Below, one piece after another: positions 23,814 to 32,713 of a stretch of DNA of 64,000 bases. The notes below the pieces were generated by a model. It did no database searches. It was not told the origin of the DNA and worked only from the letters and a program-made list of their open reading frames with translations. Each line of letters begins with the position of its first letter. Positions within the stretch are counted from its first letter, which is position 1. The stretch is from JALYZC01 sp963725645 (GTDB lineage Bacteria; Actinomycetota; Thermoleophilia; Solirubrobacterales; Solirubrobacteraceae), in assembly GCA_963725645.1 (NCBI GenBank), contig CAVRZD010000006.1:1426001-1490000 (forward strand), read 5' to 3'. A program made the translations under genes and the position numbers.

Positions 23814-24899
23814 ATGGAAAGCGGCAGCTACCTGGCAGTGATCAAGGTTGTCGGCGTCGGCGGCGGAGGCACCAACGCCGTCAACCGCATGGTCGACGCT
23901 GGGCTCAGGGGCGTCGAGTTCATCGCCGCCAACACCGACGCGCAGGCGTTGCAGATGTGCGACGCCGACATCAAGCTCAACATCGGCCACGAGCTGACCA
24001 AGGGGCTGGGCGCGGGCGCGAACCCCGACGTCGGCCAGGGTGCGGCATCCGAGTCGCGCGACGACATCAAGGAGGCCCTCAAGGGCGCGGACATGGTGTT
24101 CGTCACCGCGGGCGAGGGCGGCGGCACCGGCACCGGCGCCGCGCCGGTCATCGCGGAGATCGCGAAGAACGAGATCGGCGCGCTGACCGTCGGCGTCGTC
24201 ACGCGCCCGTTCGAGTTCGAGGGCGCCCAGCGCGCGTCGCAGGCCGAGGAGGGGATCGCCAAGCTGCGCGAGCAGGTCGACACGCTGATCGTGATCCCCA
24301 ACGACAAACTCTTGTCGATCGTCGAGCGGCGAACGAGCATCATCGATGCCTTCCGCGAGGCCGACAACGTCCTGCGCCAGGGCGTCCAGGGCATCACCGA
24401 CCTGATCACGATTCCCGGTCTGATCAATCTCGACTTCGCCGACGTCCGCACGGTCATGGAGGACGCCGGCACGGCGCTGATCGGCATCGGCGACGCCGCC
24501 GGGGAGAGCCGCGCGGTCGAGGCGGCCAAGTCGGCGATCTCCTCGCCGCTGCTCGAGGAGTCGGTCGAGGGCGCCGCGGGCATCCTGCTCAACATCACCG
24601 GCGGGCGCGACCTCGGCCTGTTCGAGGTCAACGAGGCGGCCGAGATCATCGCCAGCGCCGCCGACTCCAACGCGAACATCATCTTCGGCGCCGTGATCGA
24701 CGAGACGCTCGCGGACGAGGTGCGCGTGACCGTGATCGCGACCGGCTTCCATCACCGGGGCACCCGCCCCAGCACGGCGCGCGACGCGGTCCGCTCGCGC
24801 CGCCGGGACCGCGACGTGACGCTGGACGACCGCCAGCGCTCGTCGCTGGAGATCTCCGAGGACGAGATCGACATCCCGCCGTTCCTGCGGGACTCGTAG
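23814..24899 (+). CDS. ftsZ: cell-division GTPase FtsZ
   Basis: Tubulin-like GTPase of 361 residues that forms the Z-ring. 'IKVVGVGGGGTNAVNRMVDA' begins the nucleotide-binding domain; the tubulin signature G-G-G-T-G-T-G is at residues 102-108; 'IDAFREADNVLRQGVQGITD', 'INLDFADVRTVMEDAGTALI' and 'NANIIFGAVIDETLADEVRV' follow. The C-terminal conserved peptide that binds partner proteins is 'DEIDIPPFLRDS'. ATG 23814 matches the family N-terminus; in-frame starts further upstream fall in the promoter region. The linker before the C-terminal peptide is short. Confidence 0.95.
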   Translation: MESGSYLAVIKVVGVGGGGTNAVNRMVDAGLRGVEFIAANTDAQALQMCDADIKLNIGHELTKGLGAGANPDVGQGAASESRDDIKEALKGADMVFVTAGEGGGTGTGAAPVIAEIAKNEIGALTVGVVTRPFEFEGAQRASQAEEGIAKLREQVDTLIVIPNDKLLSIVERRTSIIDAFREADNVLRQGVQGITDLITIPGLINLDFADVRTVMEDAGTALIGIGDAAGESRAVEAAKSAISSPLLEESVEGAAGILLNITGGRDLGLFEVNEAAEIIASAADSNANIIFGAVIDETLADEVRVTVIATGFHHRGTRPSTARDAVRSRRRDRDVTLDDRQRSSLEISEDEIDIPPFLRDS

Positions 24900-24908
24900 A
24901 TCGGTCCC

Positions 24909-25463
24909 ATGCCGGGCCGCCGTCCGATCGCTGCACTGGCGATCACGGCCGCGATCCTGGCGGTGGCGGGCTGCGGCGGCGAATCGGCTGACCGCGGGAC
25001 CCCGAGCCGCCGGGCGCTCGCCGCCTACGTGCAGCGGGTCGAGCCCATTCGCCTCGCCGTCAACCGACTGCTCGACGAGGCGGACCCCATCCTCGAGGAC
25101 TACCGGCTCCACCGGCTGTCGCCGAAGACGGCGGGCCGCCGGTTCGACGGGCTCGAGCGCCGTTTCGCCCGCTACACCGAACGCATCGCGGCCATCCAGC
25201 CGGCGAATTCGGTCCTGGCCGGGGTGCACCGTCCCTACGCCCACACCTACGTGCTGGAGGACGCCTACCTCAGCGCGCTGGCGGCCGCGCTGCCGGAGGG
25301 GCGATTCGACCACCTGCCCGACACGCAGGCCCGCCAGCGGGCCGCGATCATCGAGTGGCGAACACGGCTCACCCTGCTCGCCGCGCGCACGGGAGCCCGA
25401 CTTCCTGCCGATCTCCAGCAGGCCGGACGCGGCGAGATTGCGCCGTCGCCGGGCGGGAGCTGA
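24909..25463 (+). CDS. predicted lipoprotein of unknown function
   Basis: A 184-residue protein with an export signal: basic start 'MPGRRP', hydrophobic core and lipobox 'LAVAGC' (Cys about 21), so it is probably lipid-anchored outside the membrane. The mature part is helical, with 'AAYVQRVEPIRLAVNRLLDE', 'RRFDGLERRFARYTERIAAI' and 'LEDAYLSALAAALPEGRFDH'. No family recognised. It starts 9 nt after ftsZ; a TAGATC that includes the ftsZ stop lies just upstream. Whether it functions in division is unknown. Confidence 0.65.
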   Translation: MPGRRPIAALAITAAILAVAGCGGESADRGTPSRRALAAYVQRVEPIRLAVNRLLDEADPILEDYRLHRLSPKTAGRRFDGLERRFARYTERIAAIQPANSVLAGVHRPYAHTYVLEDAYLSALAAALPEGRFDHLPDTQARQRAAIIEWRTRLTLLAARTGARLPADLQQAGRGEIAPSPGGS

Positions 25464-25545
25464 TGCGGCGCGGTTCGGTTCGGCCGGAAGAAATCGCCCC
25501 GTGGCGGCGTCGGGGCATACAGGATCGCTCTCTAGGAGGTCACGA

Positions 25546-26112
25546 ATGCGCAGGTTCGTCGTCGTCGCTCTCGCTGCCGTACTCGGGCTCGTCGGGGCCG
25601 GATGCGGAAGCAGCAGCAGCAACAGCTCGAAGAGCAGCTCTTCCACGCCCGCCGCGGCACCGGCCGCCACCACCGCCACCCCGGCCGCGGGCGCCCACGC
25701 GATCACCGTGGGCGAGACGGAGTACAAGCTCACGCCCGCCGATCCCAGCGTGAAGAGCGGGGCGGTCACGATCACGGCCACGAACAACGGCAAGGTGACG
25801 CACGCGATCGCGGTCGAGGGCGCGGGTGCGGGCGGCAAGGACGCACGCAGCTCCGACATCGCCCCGGGCCAGACCGCGACCCTGGCGGTCGCGCTCAAGC
25901 CGGGGAAGGCCTACACGTGGTACTGCCCGATCGACGGTCACAAGGGCCTGGGGATGAAGGGAACCATCAAGGTCGCCGGCTCGAGCACGTCGGCGAGCTC
26001 GGCGCCGAAGACCACCACGAGCAGCGGTTCTTCCAGCAGCGCGAGCGGCTCCTCGGGCGGCTCGTCCAGCGGGTCGTCAGGCGGCTCCTCCGGCGGCGGA
26101 TATGGGTACTGA
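25546..26112 (+). CDS. secreted cupredoxin-like copper protein
   Basis: A 188-residue predicted lipoprotein (lipobox 'LVGAGC', Cys about 20) with a Ser/Thr/Ala-rich linker, a single cupredoxin domain and a Gly/Ser-rich tail. Domain motifs: 'TITATNNGKVTHAIAVEGAG' with the first His ligand, 'SSDIAPGQTATLAVALKPGK', and the distal ligand loop 'YTWYCPIDGHKGLGMKGTIK' with Cys, His and Met. This is a plausible type I copper site for extracellular electron transfer. The start is fixed by an excellent ribosome-binding site (taggaggt). A degenerate second copy overlaps its end. Confidence 0.82.
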   Translation: MRRFVVVALAAVLGLVGAGCGSSSSNSSKSSSSTPAAAPAATTATPAAGAHAITVGETEYKLTPADPSVKSGAVTITATNNGKVTHAIAVEGAGAGGKDARSSDIAPGQTATLAVALKPGKAYTWYCPIDGHKGLGMKGTIKVAGSSTSASSAPKTTTSSGSSSSASGSSGGSSSGSSGGSSGGGYGY

Positions 26113-26413
26113 GCGGCGTCGCTGCCATCCTCGGACTCGCGCCGGTCATCGCGCTCGTCGCGGTTGGTGCGGCAGCAGCAGCAGTTCGAGCAGCGCGCGC
26201 AGCTCCGACATCGCCCCGGGTCAGACGGCGACGCTCACGATGAACCTGAAGGCCGGCAGGACGTACGAGTTCTACTGCCCGATCGACGGGCACAAGAGCC
26301 TCGGCATGGCGGGCCACATCGCCACGTCCGGCGCGTCGGGCTCGGGCTCCGCCAGCCGACCGCAGACCTCCACAAGTGGTGGCTCCGGCGCCGGCTCGAG
26401 GGGCGCCTACTGA
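26110..26413 (+). pseudogene. decayed tandem copy of the cupredoxin gene
   Basis: Directly after the cupredoxin, one frame encodes a signal-like segment 'VLSGVAAILGLAPVIALVAV' and another, a few bases on, 'SSDIAPGQTATLTMNLKAG' and 'YEFYCPIDGHKSLGMAGHI', clearly homologous to the neighbour. Relative to the intact copy it lacks a start codon, the linker and the strand bearing the first His ligand, and it changes frame in the poly-Ser region (cagcagcag repeat, about 26172). It ends in a Ser/Gly-rich tail. It looks like a duplication that has lost about half its domain. Confidence 0.6.
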
Positions 26414-26451
26414 CGCCCGTAACGGCCTCCGGCACGACGGGACGGCGCTGC

Positions 26452-26457
26452 TAGCCT
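26452..26457 (+). promoter_or_regulatory. TAGCCT -10 element, leaderless gcvT promoter
   Basis: A TAnnnT hexamer ends 7 nt before the GTG of gcvT, with no Shine-Dalgarno sequence between. Transcription would start at the first codon. No glycine riboswitch fits in the 51-nt gap. Confidence 0.5.
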
Positions 26458-26464
26458 CCCGCCC

Positions 26465-27538
26465 GTGCCGGGCGCCGAGACCCTGAACCGAACGCCCCTG
26501 TTCGATCGGCACGAGGCCGCGGGGGCGAAGATCGTCCCGTTCGCGGGCTGGGAGATGCCGGTCCAGTACGCGGGCGTGCGCGAGGAGCACCTGGCCGTGC
26601 GCGAGCACGCCGGCGTCTTCGACGTGTCGCACATGGGCGAGGTCGAGACGCGCGGGCCGCAGGCGCTCGAGTTCCTGCAGCGCGCGCTGTCCAACGACGT
26701 GCGCCGGATCCCCGAGGGCGGGGCGCAGTACGCGGTCATGTGCCGCGAGGACGGGGGCGTCCTCGACGATCTGTTCACGTACCGGCTGGCCGGCGAGACC
26801 TTCCTGACCGTCACCAACGCCGCGAACCACCCTCGCGACGTCGCCTGGCTGGCCGAGCAGTCCGAGGATTTCGACGTCGACGTGCTCGACGTCGCCGAGC
26901 GCTTCGCGATGCTCGCCGTGCAGGGCCCCGCGGCGCGCGGGATCGTGCGGTCGCTGACCGACGGCGAGCTCCCGCCGCGCATGCATGCGTGCGAGCGCGG
27001 GGTCGCCGGCATCCCCGCGCTCGTGTGCGGAACGGGCTACACCGGTGAGGACGGCGTCGAGCTCCTGCTGCACCCCGACGGGGCCGCCGACGCCTGGGAC
27101 GCCCTGCTGGCCGCGGGCGCTGCGCCGGCGGGCCTGGCGGCGCGTGACACGCTTCGCCTCGAGGTCTGCTTCCACCTCTACGGCAACGACCTGATGGAGG
27201 AACGCGGGCCGATCGAGGCGGGGCTCGGCTGGGCCTGCAGGGAGGACACCGGCTTCATCGGCGCCGACGCCGTCCGCGCCGCCCGCGAGGCCGGGCCGGC
27301 CGAGCGGCTGGTGCCGTTCGTCATCGATGGGCCGGCCATCGCGCGCCAGGGCAACGCCGTGGTGGGGGGCGGCGAGGTGACCAGCGGGACCATGTCTCCC
27401 AGCCTCGGCGTGGGCATCGGCATGGCCTACGTGCCGGCCGAGCTCGCCGAGCCCGAGACGCGCTTTGCGATCGACGTTCGCGGGAAGGTGCGCGATGCGA
27501 TCGTCAAGGAAAAGCCCCTCTACCGGAAGGACAGCTAG
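26465..27538 (+). CDS. gcvT: glycine cleavage system T protein (aminomethyltransferase)
   Basis: Transfers the methylene group from lipoyl-bound aminomethyl to tetrahydrofolate, releasing ammonia; 357 residues. Family motifs: 'TPLFDRHEAAGAKIVPFAGW', 'MPVQYAGVREEHLAVREHAG', 'FDVSHMGEVETRGPQALEFL' (contains the catalytic Asp region), 'GTGYTGEDGVELLLHPDGAA', 'LRLEVCFHLYGNDLMEERGP' and 'VTSGTMSPSLGVGIGMAYVP'. First gene of gcvT-gcvH-gcvPA-gcvPB. GTG 26465 is the start closest to the predicted promoter. Confidence 0.93.
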   Translation: MPGAETLNRTPLFDRHEAAGAKIVPFAGWEMPVQYAGVREEHLAVREHAGVFDVSHMGEVETRGPQALEFLQRALSNDVRRIPEGGAQYAVMCREDGGVLDDLFTYRLAGETFLTVTNAANHPRDVAWLAEQSEDFDVDVLDVAERFAMLAVQGPAARGIVRSLTDGELPPRMHACERGVAGIPALVCGTGYTGEDGVELLLHPDGAADAWDALLAAGAAPAGLAARDTLRLEVCFHLYGNDLMEERGPIEAGLGWACREDTGFIGADAVRAAREAGPAERLVPFVIDGPAIARQGNAVVGGGEVTSGTMSPSLGVGIGMAYVPAELAEPETRFAIDVRGKVRDAIVKEKPLYRKDS

Positions 27539-27543
27539 CGGAC

Positions 27544-27930
27544 ATGGCCGAGGCCAGCTACCCCGACGACCTGCTCTATCACCCCGAGCACGACTGGGCC
27601 CGCGTGGAGGGCGAGGAGGCGACCCTCGGCATCACCTGGTACGCCCAGGACCAGCTCGGCGAGGTCGTCTTCTTCGAACCGCCCGAGGTCGGGAGGGCCA
27701 TCAGCAAGGACGATCCCTACGCCGAGGTCGAGTCGGTCAAGGCCGTGTCCGACGTGATCGCGCCGGTGTCCGGCGAGATCGTCGCCGTCAACGAGGCGCT
27801 GGGCGAGAACCCCGAGAAGATCAACGACGACCCCTACGGCGACGGCTGGATGGTGCGGGTGCGCCTCGCCGACTCCGGCGAGACCGATGGGCTGCTCTCC
27901 GCCGACGCCTACGCGAGCTCGCTGCAGTGA
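27544..27930 (+). CDS. gcvH: glycine cleavage system H protein
   Basis: Small lipoyl carrier (128 residues) shuttling the aminomethyl group between P, T and L proteins. 'YPDDLLYHPEHDWARVEGEE', 'LGITWYAQDQLGEVVFFEPP' and the lipoylation motif 'AEVESVKAVSDVIAPVSGEI' with Lys about 66, then 'NEALGENPEKINDDPYGDGW'. Starts 5 nt after gcvT. Length is standard. No lipoate-attachment or L-protein gene is nearby. Confidence 0.95.
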   Translation: MAEASYPDDLLYHPEHDWARVEGEEATLGITWYAQDQLGEVVFFEPPEVGRAISKDDPYAEVESVKAVSDVIAPVSGEIVAVNEALGENPEKINDDPYGDGWMVRVRLADSGETDGLLSADAYASSLQ

Positions 27931-27961
27931 CCACGTCCACCTCCCTGTCACGAGCCGCCCG

Positions 27962-29350
27962 ATGACCACGTACACGTCGCTGACCGACGCCGACCGCGAT
28001 GCGATGCTCGCGGCGATCGGCGTGCGCTCGGTCGGCGAGCTGTTCGCCGACATCCCCGCCGGGCTGCGGCTCGACGGCGGGCTGGACCTGCCGCCCGGGG
28101 CCGCGGAGCAGGAGGTCTACGAGGAGCTGCGCGCGCTGGCGGCGCGCAACTCCTCGGCCGAGGACGAGGTCTCGTTCCTCGGCGCCGGGATGTACGACCA
28201 CTACGTCCCGGCCCTGATCGACTCGATCCTGCAGCGCTCGGAGTTCCTGACGCCCTACACGCCGTACCAGCCGGAGATCTCCCAGGGCGGGCTGCAGGCG
28301 ATGTTCGAGTACCAGACGGCGATCAGCGAGCTGACCGGCCTGCCCGTTTCCAACGCGTCGGTGTACGAGGGGCCGTCGGCGCTGGCCGCCGCGGGCTACC
28401 TCGCCAAGCTCGCCAACGGGCGCGGCCGCTTCGTCGTCTCGCGCGGCGTCCACCCGCACAGCCGCGAGGCGCTGGCCACGACGTCGGCGGGGTGGGGCAC
28501 GGAGATCGTCGAGGTCCCGCTCGCGGACGGCGCGACGGACGCGGCGGCGCTGGCCGCGGCGATCGACGGGGACACCAGCGCCGTCTTCCTGCAGCAGCCC
28601 AACTTCCTCGGTTCCGTCGAGGACCTCGAGGCACTGACCGGCACCGCCCGCGAGGCCGGCGCGCTGGTCGTGTGCGCCTGCGACCCGATCCCGCTCGGCA
28701 TCCTGCGGCCGCCCGGGGAGTGCGGCGTCGACGTCGCGGTGGGCGAGGGCCAGACGCTCGGCAACCGCCTCGACTACGGCGGCCCCTCCTTCGGGTTCTT
28801 CGCCGCCGGCGACGCCTACCTGCGGCGGATGCCGGGCCGGATCGCCGGCGAGACCACTGACGTCGACGGACGCCGGGGGTTCGTGCTCACGTTGCAGACG
28901 CGCGAGCAGCACATCCGCCGTGAGAAGGCCACGTCGAACATCTGCACGGCGCAGGCGCTGAACGCGCTCGGCGGCGTCATCTACCTGTCCTGGCTGGGGC
29001 GGCGCGGTCTCGTCGAGCTCGGCGAGCTGCTGGCCCGCCGTACCGCGTACGCGCGCGAGCGGCTGGCAGCGCTCGACGGCGTCGGTCCGGCGCACGAGCA
29101 GCCGGTCGTGCGGGAGTTCGCGGTCGCCCTGGACGCGCCGGTCGAGGCCGTGCGGGCCCGCTGCCTGGACGAGGGCGTCAACCCGGGCTACGCGCTCGGC
29201 CGGGACTACCCCGAGTACGAGAACGGCCTGTTGGTCGCGCTGACCGAGCTGCGGACGCGGGCGGACATCGACCGGCTGGCCGACGTCCTCGGCCGCGCGG
29301 TCGCGGCGGAGCGCACCGGGCAGACCGCGGGGGTGGGGGCAGCCGGATGA
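27962..29350 (+). CDS. gcvPA: glycine dehydrogenase (decarboxylating) subunit 1
   Basis: Alpha subunit of the two-chain P protein, 462 residues, homologous to the N-terminal half of single-chain GcvP. Motifs: 'NSSAEDEVSFLGAGMYDHYV', 'TPYTPYQPEISQGGLQAMFE', 'YEGPSALAAAGYLAKLANGR', 'GEGQTLGNRLDYGGPSFGFF' and 'RRMPGRIAGETTDVDGRRGF'. It has no PLP lysine; that lies in subunit 2. ATG 27962 gives a family-like N-terminus. Confidence 0.93.
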   Translation: MTTYTSLTDADRDAMLAAIGVRSVGELFADIPAGLRLDGGLDLPPGAAEQEVYEELRALAARNSSAEDEVSFLGAGMYDHYVPALIDSILQRSEFLTPYTPYQPEISQGGLQAMFEYQTAISELTGLPVSNASVYEGPSALAAAGYLAKLANGRGRFVVSRGVHPHSREALATTSAGWGTEIVEVPLADGATDAAALAAAIDGDTSAVFLQQPNFLGSVEDLEALTGTAREAGALVVCACDPIPLGILRPPGECGVDVAVGEGQTLGNRLDYGGPSFGFFAAGDAYLRRMPGRIAGETTDVDGRRGFVLTLQTREQHIRREKATSNICTAQALNALGGVIYLSWLGRRGLVELGELLARRTAYARERLAALDGVGPAHEQPVVREFAVALDAPVEAVRARCLDEGVNPGYALGRDYPEYENGLLVALTELRTRADIDRLADVLGRAVAAERTGQTAGVGAAG

Positions 29351-29399
29351 TTCACCCGGCCTCCAATCAGGCGAGCCCGGATGGCGAGCGGAGGCTCGG

Positions 29400-30923
29400 G
29401 TGAGCGCGCAGCTGACCGAGACGCCGCAGCAGCGCGACCGCGCGGTGACGATCTACGAGCGCTCCAAGCCCGGTCGGCGCGCCTTCGTCGCGCCCGAGGC
29501 CGGCGTTCCCGAACGCTCGCTCGACGAGCTGATCCCGGCTCGGCTGCGGCGGACCGAGCCGGCGAAGCTGCCAGAGCTCGCCGAGCCCGAGATCGTGCGC
29601 CACTACAACCGGATCTCCAAGCGGAACTTCGATCTCGACACCGGCTTCTACCCGCTCGGCTCGTGCACGATGAAGCACAACCCCAAGCTGCACGAGCGCG
29701 TCGCGGCGCTGCCCGGGAACGCGCGCCTGCACCCGCTCCAGGATCCGGCGCGCGCGCAGGGGGCCCTCGAGCTGATGTGGCGCCTGCAGGGTGCCCTGGC
29801 GGAGATCGCCGGCCTCCCGCACGTCTCGCTCCAGCCCTCCGCCGGGTCGCACGGCGAGCTCGCCGGCGTGCTGCTCACGCGGGCCTACCACGAGGACCGC
29901 GGTGAGACGCGCCACAAGGTGCTCACGCCCGACACGGCGCACGGGACCAACCCCGCGACCGTGACGATGGCGGGCTACGAGCTCGTGAAGGTCGCCACGG
30001 CGCCGGACGGCGGCGTGGACGTGGACGACCTGCGCCTCAAGGCGGACGACGACGTCGCCTGCCTGATGCTCACCAACCCCAACACGCTCGGCGTGTTCGA
30101 CCGCAACATCGAGGAGATCGCGCGCATCGTGCACGGCGTCGGCGCGACGCTCTACTACGACGGCGCGAACCTCAACGCGGTCGTCGGCATCTCGCGCCCG
30201 GGCGACATGGGGTTCGACATCGTCCACTTCAACCTGCACAAGACGTTCACGCAGCCGCACGGCGGCGGCGGGCCGGGCGCCGGCCCGATCGCCGTGTCCG
30301 ACCGCATCGAGCCGTTCCTGCCGCGACCGCAGGTGGTGCGCCGCGAAGCGGAGGGCAACGGCGCGTCGCAGGCCTTCTTCGACCTGGACTCCGACCGGCC
30401 CAAGTCGATCGGGCGGCTGCGCGGCTTCCAGGGCAACTACGGCGTGTTCGTGCGCTCCTACGCCTACATCCGCTCGCTCGGTGCGGAGGGCCTCCGCGAG
30501 ATGTCCGAGATCGCGGTCCTCAACGCGAACTACCTGCTCGCGCGGTTGAAGGAGGCGGGCGTGGCCGAGTACCTGCCGGTCGCCTACGACCGCCTCTGCA
30601 TGCACGAGTTCGTGCTCTCCGGCGCGCCGATGAAGCGTGAGCTGAAGGTCAAGACGCTCGACCTCGCCAAGCGCCTGCTCGACCACGACATGCACCCGCC
30701 GACGGTGTACTTCCCGCTGCTGGTCGACGAGGCGCTGCTGGTCGAGCCGACCGAGACCGAGACGAAGGAGACGCTCGACGCGTTCGCCGACGCGATCGCC
30801 GAGATCCTGCGCGAGGCGAAGGACGATCCCTCGATCGCGCAGAACGCGCCGTACACGACGCCGGTGCGCCGGCTGGACGAGGCCGCGGCGGCGAAGCGGC
30901 CCGTGATCCGCCAGCCGCTCTGA
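29400..30923 (+). CDS. gcvPB: glycine dehydrogenase (decarboxylating) subunit 2
   Basis: PLP-bearing beta subunit of the two-chain P protein, 507 residues. 'YPLGSCTMKHNPKLHERVAA', 'LQPSAGSHGELAGVLLTRAY', 'TAHGTNPATVTMAGYELVKV', 'LMLTNPNTLGVFDRNIEEIA' and the PLP-lysine motif 'DIVHFNLHKTFTQPHGGGGP'. The C-terminus 'HDMHPPTVYFPLLVDEALLV' is conserved. GTG 29400 follows a 49-nt gap after gcvPA. The first 20 residues are less conserved, so a slightly later start is possible. Confidence 0.93.
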   Translation: MSAQLTETPQQRDRAVTIYERSKPGRRAFVAPEAGVPERSLDELIPARLRRTEPAKLPELAEPEIVRHYNRISKRNFDLDTGFYPLGSCTMKHNPKLHERVAALPGNARLHPLQDPARAQGALELMWRLQGALAEIAGLPHVSLQPSAGSHGELAGVLLTRAYHEDRGETRHKVLTPDTAHGTNPATVTMAGYELVKVATAPDGGVDVDDLRLKADDDVACLMLTNPNTLGVFDRNIEEIARIVHGVGATLYYDGANLNAVVGISRPGDMGFDIVHFNLHKTFTQPHGGGGPGAGPIAVSDRIEPFLPRPQVVRREAEGNGASQAFFDLDSDRPKSIGRLRGFQGNYGVFVRSYAYIRSLGAEGLREMSEIAVLNANYLLARLKEAGVAEYLPVAYDRLCMHEFVLSGAPMKRELKVKTLDLAKRLLDHDMHPPTVYFPLLVDEALLVEPTETETKETLDAFADAIAEILREAKDDPSIAQNAPYTTPVRRLDEAAAAKRPVIRQPL

Positions 30924-30934
30924 GCGGCGGCCGC

Positions 30935-30940
30935 TAGGCT
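30935..30940 (+). promoter_or_regulatory. TAGGCT -10 element before trpS
   Basis: TAnnnT ending 9 nt before the trpS GTG, without a Shine-Dalgarno sequence. It fits a nearly leaderless promoter, in a 26-nt gap after gcvPB. Confidence 0.45.
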
Positions 30941-30949
30941 GCCGCGCGC

Positions 30950-31939
30950 GTGCGGATCTTCTCCGGCATCCAGCCCACCGGGCGCAAGCACCTGGGCAAC
31001 TACATCGGCGCGATCACGCAGTACGTGGCCGGCCAGGATCGCGGCGACCCGGCGATCTACTGCATCGTCGACCTGCACGCGGTCACGGTGCCCTACGACC
31101 CGGCCGAGCTGCGCGAGCGGGTGTACGACACGACCGCGCTCCTGATGGCGGCGGGGCTCGACCCGGATCGGTGCGTCCTGTTCCGCCAGGGCGACGTCGA
31201 GGAGCACACCGAGCTGTGCTGGCTACTGGCGAGCGTGACCGCGTACGGCGACCTGCAGCGCATGCACCAGTTCAAGGAGAAGTCAGCCGGCCAGCGCGAG
31301 CTCGTGTCGGCCGGGCTGTTCCTCTACCCGGTGCTCCAGGCCGCCGACGTGCTCGCCTACCGCGCCGGCGACGTCCCGGTCGGGGAGGACCAGCGCCAGC
31401 ACATCGAGCTCATGCGCGACATCGCCCAGCGCTTCAACGCGCGCTTCGGCGACGTCCTGGTGGTGCCCGAGGGCCGCTACCCGGAGGTCGGGGCGCGCAT
31501 CATGGACCTGCAGAACCCCGAGATGAAGATGTCGACCACCGGCGGGTCCGAGCAGGGCACGGTGCTCGTGCTGGACGAGCCGAAGACGATCGAGAAGAAG
31601 GTCAAGTCGGCGGTCACGGACTCGGGCAGCGAGGTGCGGCGGGCCGCGGACAAGCCGGGCATGTCGAACCTGATCGAGATCCTCGCCGCCGTCCGCGGCG
31701 CGAGCCCGGCGGACATCGAGGCGGAGTACGGCGAGTCGGGGTACGGGGAGTTCAAGGCCGCGGTGGCCGAGGACGTGGTCGACTACCTGGCGCCCGTGCG
31801 CGAGCGCTACGAGGAGCTGCGCGATGACGAGGCCGCGCTCGAGGCGACGCTCGCCGCCGGCGCCGAGAAGGCGCGCGCGATGGCGGCCGAGACCCTGGCC
31901 GCTGTGCGCCGCACGATGGGCGTCGGGCCCGCGAGCTAG
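30950..31939 (+). CDS. trpS: tryptophanyl-tRNA synthetase
   Basis: Class I aminoacyl-tRNA synthetase charging tRNA-Trp; 329 residues. The HIGH-type signature is 'IQPTGRKHLGNYIGAITQYV', the middle has 'FLYPVLQAADVLAYRAGDVP' and 'VPVGEDQRQHIELMRDIAQR', and the KMSKS-type loop is 'NPEMKMSTTGGSEQGTVLVL' (KMSTT). Length is typical. It stands alone between the glycine cleavage operon and scpA and has its own predicted promoter. Confidence 0.94.
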   Translation: MRIFSGIQPTGRKHLGNYIGAITQYVAGQDRGDPAIYCIVDLHAVTVPYDPAELRERVYDTTALLMAAGLDPDRCVLFRQGDVEEHTELCWLLASVTAYGDLQRMHQFKEKSAGQRELVSAGLFLYPVLQAADVLAYRAGDVPVGEDQRQHIELMRDIAQRFNARFGDVLVVPEGRYPEVGARIMDLQNPEMKMSTTGGSEQGTVLVLDEPKTIEKKVKSAVTDSGSEVRRAADKPGMSNLIEILAAVRGASPADIEAEYGESGYGEFKAAVAEDVVDYLAPVRERYEELRDDEAALEATLAAGAEKARAMAAETLAAVRRTMGVGPAS

Positions 31940-31948
31940 CGTTTCGCC

Positions 31949-32713
31949 ATGCACCTCGCCGAGCTCGAGCTCGACCTCGACGTCTTCTCGGGTCCGTTCG
32001 ACCTCCTGCTGACCCTCGTCCTGCGCGAGGAGGTGGACCTGCTGGAGGTCGATCTGGCGGACGTCGTGCTCTCCTACCTCGATCACCTCGAGGACCGCGG
32101 CGAGCTCGACCTCGAGGTGGCGACCGAGTTCCTCGTCCTGATCGCGGCGCTGCTCGAGCTCAAGTCGCGGCTGATGCTCCCGCGCGACGACGACGAGTTG
32201 CTCGACCTCGAGCCGGCCGAGGCGGCCGAGGAGCTGCTCGCGCGGATGCTGGCGGCGCGACGCTACCGACGCGCCGCGGACGAGCTGGCGGCACGGCTGG
32301 AGGCCGAGAGCGGCTTCCGCTACCGCTCGGCGCCGCTGCCGCCGCACCTCAAGCGGGCGCCGCTGGAGGCGGCCGAGGCGGTCTACGACCCGGCGCGGCT
32401 GGGCGAGGCGCTCGGCGACCTGCTGCGCCATCCGCCGCCGATCGACGTCGGGCACATGCACGTCGTGGCGGCGCGAGTGTCGGTGGCCGCGCGGCTCGAG
32501 CATCTGCGCAGGCTGCTGCGCCGCGGCTCGTTCAGCTTCGACGAGGCGGTGCGCGGCGCCGACCGCGTGACCGTGGCCACCACGCTGTTCGCGCTGCTGG
32601 AGCTCTACAAGCAGGGCGAGGCGTCGTGGGCGCAGCCGGAGCCGTTCGGCGAGATCGTCGTGAGCGCTCGCGCGGAGGACGCCGCGCCGGCGCGGCGAAG
32701 GGCGGCCGGATGA
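31949..32713 (+). CDS. scpA: segregation and condensation protein A
   Basis: Kleisin subunit of the Smc-ScpAB complex that organises and separates chromosomes; 254 residues. N-terminal 'VFSGPFDLLLTLVLREEVDL' followed by 'FLVLIAALLELKSRLMLPRD' is the ScpA signature; the C-terminal winged helix includes 'SFDEAVRGADRVTVATTLFA' and 'LLELYKQGEASWAQPEPFGE'. A TAGCGT hexamer ends 6 nt before the ATG. scpB overlaps its stop. Confidence 0.92.
   Translation: MHLAELELDLDVFSGPFDLLLTLVLREEVDLLEVDLADVVLSYLDHLEDRGELDLEVATEFLVLIAALLELKSRLMLPRDDDELLDLEPAEAAEELLARMLAARRYRRAADELAARLEAESGFRYRSAPLPPHLKRAPLEAAEAVYDPARLGEALGDLLRHPPPIDVGHMHVVAARVSVAARLEHLRRLLRRGSFSFDEAVRGADRVTVATTLFALLELYKQGEASWAQPEPFGEIVVSARAEDAAPARRRAAG

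Noticed and set aside
26414..26464. Glycine riboswitch before gcvT
   Set aside because: The gap is 51 nt, too short for a single glycine aptamer, and it contains a promoter-like element right at the start codon.
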